Shown here in pieces: positions 7,975 to 9,202 of a DNA stretch of 9,202 nucleotides (its first letter is position 1; the number at the start of each line of letters is the position of its first letter). A model generated the notes under the pieces. That model made no database searches, was not told where the DNA came from, and saw nothing but the letters and a program-made list of their open reading frames with translations. Source of the DNA: Actinomycetes bacterium (GTDB lineage Bacteria > Actinomycetota > Aquicultoria > SURF-47 > JAUUWJ01); contig JAUUWJ010000019.1 of assembly GCA_030589175.1 (NCBI GenBank), positions 1 through 9,202 of the forward strand, given 5' to 3'. The position numbers were made by a program, and so were the translations under genes.

Positions 7975-8673
7975 ATGGAAGATAAAATTATTGTCGCTTT
8001 AGACGTAAGCGAAAAAGAGAGGGCAGAAAAAATAATCGAGAAACTCTCTTCTTCCGTTAAATATTTCAAAGTCGGCTTAGAGCTTTATTCATCAGAAGGT
8101 AATAATATTGTAAAAGAAATCAAAAGCAAGGGACTTCGGGTTTTTCTGGACCTCAAGCTTCACGATATTCCCAATACTGTTTCCAATACGATTAGAAATA
8201 TTGCAGAACTAAAGCCTTCTATGGTTACGGTTCATACTTTAGGCGGGGGGCAAATGCTTGAAGCAGCGGTGGCTGCTGCCAGAGAGTCTTATCCTGAAAT
8301 GAAAATATTGGGGGTTACTGTTCTCACAAGCTTGGACAAGAAAAGCTTGTTTAGTATGGGAATAGAAATCAGTGAAAAAGATTTAGTTTCCAAGTTAGCT
8401 AAACTAGCGTTTGATAGCGGCTGTGATGGCATAGTTTGCTCAGCTCAAGATTTAGGTGATATTAGAGAAGAATATCCACCACCCTTTTTGGTTGTCATAC
8501 CCGGAATTCGTTTGCCCGAAGATGAATTGGCCGATCAAAGAAAAGTATCTCATCCCTGCCTGGCATTTGAAAAAGGTGCCGATTTTATTGTATTAGGCCG
8601 CTCGATTACCAATAAAGAGCAACCTGAACTAGCAATAAAGAGGTTGCTTGAAATATGTAAAAGCGCTGGTTAA
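7975..8673 (+). CDS. pyrF: Orotidine 5'-phosphate decarboxylase
   Basis: It decarboxylates OMP to UMP, the last step of the pathway. At 232 residues it is the short, bacterial type I form (about 230-240). The catalytic Lys-Asp-Lys-Asp array is present: K32 in FKVGLE, then D59, K61 and D64 in DLKLHDIPNTV. CSAQD (155-159), PGIR (176-179) and LGRSIT (207-212) supply the phosphate-binding and lid residues. The start ATG lies 23 nt after the pyrD stop, and an in-frame TAA at 7963-7965 blocks an earlier start. I see no Shine-Dalgarno sequence before it, so expression probably relies on coupling to pyrD or on an AT-rich leader. pyrE, the usual partner, is not adjacent. This is the last gene of the pyr cluster. 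Confidence 0.97.
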   Translation: MEDKIIVALDVSEKERAEKIIEKLSSSVKYFKVGLELYSSEGNNIVKEIKSKGLRVFLDLKLHDIPNTVSNTIRNIAELKPSMVTVHTLGGGQMLEAAVAAARESYPEMKILGVTVLTSLDKKSLFSMGIEISEKDLVSKLAKLAFDSGCDGIVCSAQDLGDIREEYPPPFLVVIPGIRLPEDELADQRKVSHPCLAFEKGADFIVLGRSITNKEQPELAIKRLLEICKSAG

Positions 8674-8726
8674 TTAGCTTGTTTTAAAAATTATAGCTAT
8701 ATAGTGCGAAAATAATAAAAAAACAG
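8674..8726 (+). other. pyrF-mihF spacer, no convincing terminator
   Basis: The AT-rich spacer after pyrF contains a perfect 10-nt palindrome TATAGCTATA (8692-8701) but no GC-rich stem followed by a T-run. I cannot call an intrinsic terminator. The A-rich end leads into the mihF promoter. Confidence 0.5.
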
Positions 8727-8756
8727 TTGACAAGCTTTTGGTTTTTTATGTATCGT
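8727..8756 (+). promoter_or_regulatory. Probable sigma70-type promoter of mihF
   Basis: A perfect -35 box TTGACA lies at 8727-8732, followed after 18 nt by TATCGT (8751-8756), 4 of 6 for the -10 box; the overlapping TATGTA at 8747-8752 is an alternative with a short spacer. An A-rich tract (8709-8723) directly upstream resembles an UP element. Transcription would begin near 8763, giving a leader of about 27 nt that carries the AGGAGG site. It implies that mihF is transcribed independently of pyr regulation, though read-through from pyrF is also possible because no clear terminator separates them. Confidence 0.6.
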
Positions 8757-8777
8757 TTTTTTAGTCATACTACAAAT

Positions 8778-8783
8778 AGGAGG
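8778..8783 (+). promoter_or_regulatory. Strong ribosome-binding site AGGAGG that fixes the mihF start
   Basis: A full AGGAGG ends 6 nt before the ATG at 8790. It is the strongest initiation signal in the window and shows that a longer frame opening at a TTG at 8727 is not the gene; that TTG is part of the -35 box. Confidence 0.88.
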
Positions 8784-8789
8784 TATAAA

Positions 8790-9086
8790 ATGGCATTACC
8801 ACAACTTACGGATGAGCAAAGAAGAGCGGCTCTAAGAAAAGCTGTAGAGACTAGGCAAAAAAGAGCTCAGCTAAAAAAGCAAATTAAAGCTGGCCAATTA
8901 AGCCTAATTCAAGTTCTTGATGATGTTGCTAACCCAGTTGTCGCTAAGATGAAGATTAGTGCGCTTCTTAAATCATTGCCGGGCGTTGGCAAGATGCGGG
9001 CTGAAAAGCTGATGGGCAAAATCGGAATCGATCAAAGTCGCAGAATCCAGGGCTTAGGTTCAAAGCAACGCAAATCACTACTATAG
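8790..9086 (+). CDS. mihF: Integration host factor, actinobacterial type (mIHF)
   Basis: This small nucleoid-associated protein binds and bends DNA and is unrelated to the proteobacterial IHF alpha/beta heterodimer. The 98-residue product starts MALPQLTDEQRRAALRKA, the typical family N-terminus. A basic helical region follows (about 12-35), then QVLDDVANPVVAKMKISALL (41-60) and the helix-two-turn-helix-like DNA-binding segment LPGVGKMRAEKLMGKIGI (63-80). It ends RRIQGLGSKQRKSLL, close to the usual C-terminus but lacking the few residues (often LLE plus a short tail) that most relatives carry. The frame after the TAG reads Gln-Ile-Gln and then a second TAG. Its place directly upstream of gmk is the conserved actinobacterial arrangement. 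Its own promoter and strong ribosome-binding site indicate high expression. Confidence 0.93.
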   Translation: MALPQLTDEQRRAALRKAVETRQKRAQLKKQIKAGQLSLIQVLDDVANPVVAKMKISALLKSLPGVGKMRAEKLMGKIGIDQSRRIQGLGSKQRKSLL

Positions 9087-9094
9087 CAGATTCA

Positions 9095-9202
9095 GTAGGT
9101 CAATTCGCAAAAAAAAATAAGCTTTTTGTAATATCGGGGCCCTCGGGCTCAGGATAATGAACCTTAGTTAAAAGGCTGCTGAAGGAAAGAATACATTTAG
9201 AT
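9095..9202 (+). pseudogene. gmk: Guanylate kinase 5' region, disrupted as read and cut by window edge
   Basis: Guanylate kinase phosphorylates GMP to GDP with ATP. The frame reads KKNKLFVISGPSGSG up to 9139, then TAA TGA (9140-9145), then TLVKRLLKERIHLD to the window end. Both flanks match the Gmk N-terminus, whose P-loop continues GSGKGTL, so the two stops stand exactly where the essential Lys and the following Gly codons belong; each is one base from a sense codon (AAA to TAA, GGA to TGA). No ATG, GTG or TTG occurs in this frame between the stop at 9002-9004 and the P-loop, so the start is also missing; the 5' limit given (the GTA at 9095) is a guess. The position after mihF is where functional gmk normally lies. 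The cause could be gene decay or sequence error near a contig end. The family call is secure; the state of the gene is uncertain. Confidence 0.7.

Noticed and set aside
8674..8726. Intrinsic terminator after pyrF
   Set aside because: Only a short AT palindrome is present, without a stable stem or a following T-run.
8727..8789. N-terminal extension of mihF from a TTG at 8727 (21 extra residues)
   Set aside because: The TTG is part of the TTGACA -35 box, the extra residues are unlike the family, and a full AGGAGG precedes the ATG at 8790.
9140..9145. Genetic code change (UGA read as Gly, as in some candidate phyla) explaining the gmk stops
   Set aside because: carB ends with TGA after a complete 1073-residue protein and the frame beyond it has no homology, so TGA is a stop here. 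The adjacent TAA ends pyrB, carA, pyrK and pyrF, so it cannot be sense either.

Overview
The window is one long, almost gap-free stretch of de novo UMP (pyrimidine) biosynthesis genes, all on the + strand, followed by the start of a second transcription unit. The order is pyrB (3' end only) - pyrC - carA - carB - pyrK - pyrD - pyrF, then a gene for the actinobacterial-type integration host factor (mihF) and the beginning of a guanylate kinase (gmk) reading frame. The DNA is AT-rich (about 40% GC by eye).

The mihF-gmk pair is a hallmark of Actinobacteriota, and a pyr operon directly upstream of mihF-gmk fits that phylum. The low GC and low-GC codon choice argue against the classical high-GC actinobacteria and for a deep-branching anaerobic lineage such as the Aquicultoria/Humimicrobiia-like groups known mostly from metagenomes. 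This placement is inference from gene order and composition only. A class 1B, NAD-linked dihydroorotate dehydrogenase (PyrK+PyrD) fits an anaerobic or facultative lifestyle.

Layout: 1-353 pyrB C-terminus; 346-1647 pyrC, overlapping pyrB by 8 nt; 1656-2780 carA with a TTG start; 2767-5988 carB, overlapping carA by 14 nt; 5989-6133 a spacer bounded by an imperfect inverted repeat that reaches into the carB 3' end; 6134-6913 pyrK; 6914-7042 a purine-rich spacer holding most of a possible 51-codon charged ORF; 7043-7951 pyrD; 7975-8673 pyrF; 8674-8789 an intergenic region with a likely sigma70-type promoter; 8790-9086 mihF; about 9095-9202 a gmk 5' segment that is disrupted as read.

CarA/CarB make carbamoyl phosphate, PyrB condenses it with aspartate, PyrC closes the ring to dihydroorotate, PyrD/PyrK oxidise it to orotate, and PyrF decarboxylates OMP to UMP. 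pyrE (orotate phosphoribosyltransferase) is not in the window. The pyr genes look intact, with the catalytic residues in place.

No unknown defence, mobile or secretion system is visible. The points worth a second look are the disrupted gmk start (two adjacent stop codons exactly where the P-loop Lys-Gly belongs and no usable start codon), the repeat-bounded carB-pyrK spacer, and the small charged ORF between pyrK and pyrD.
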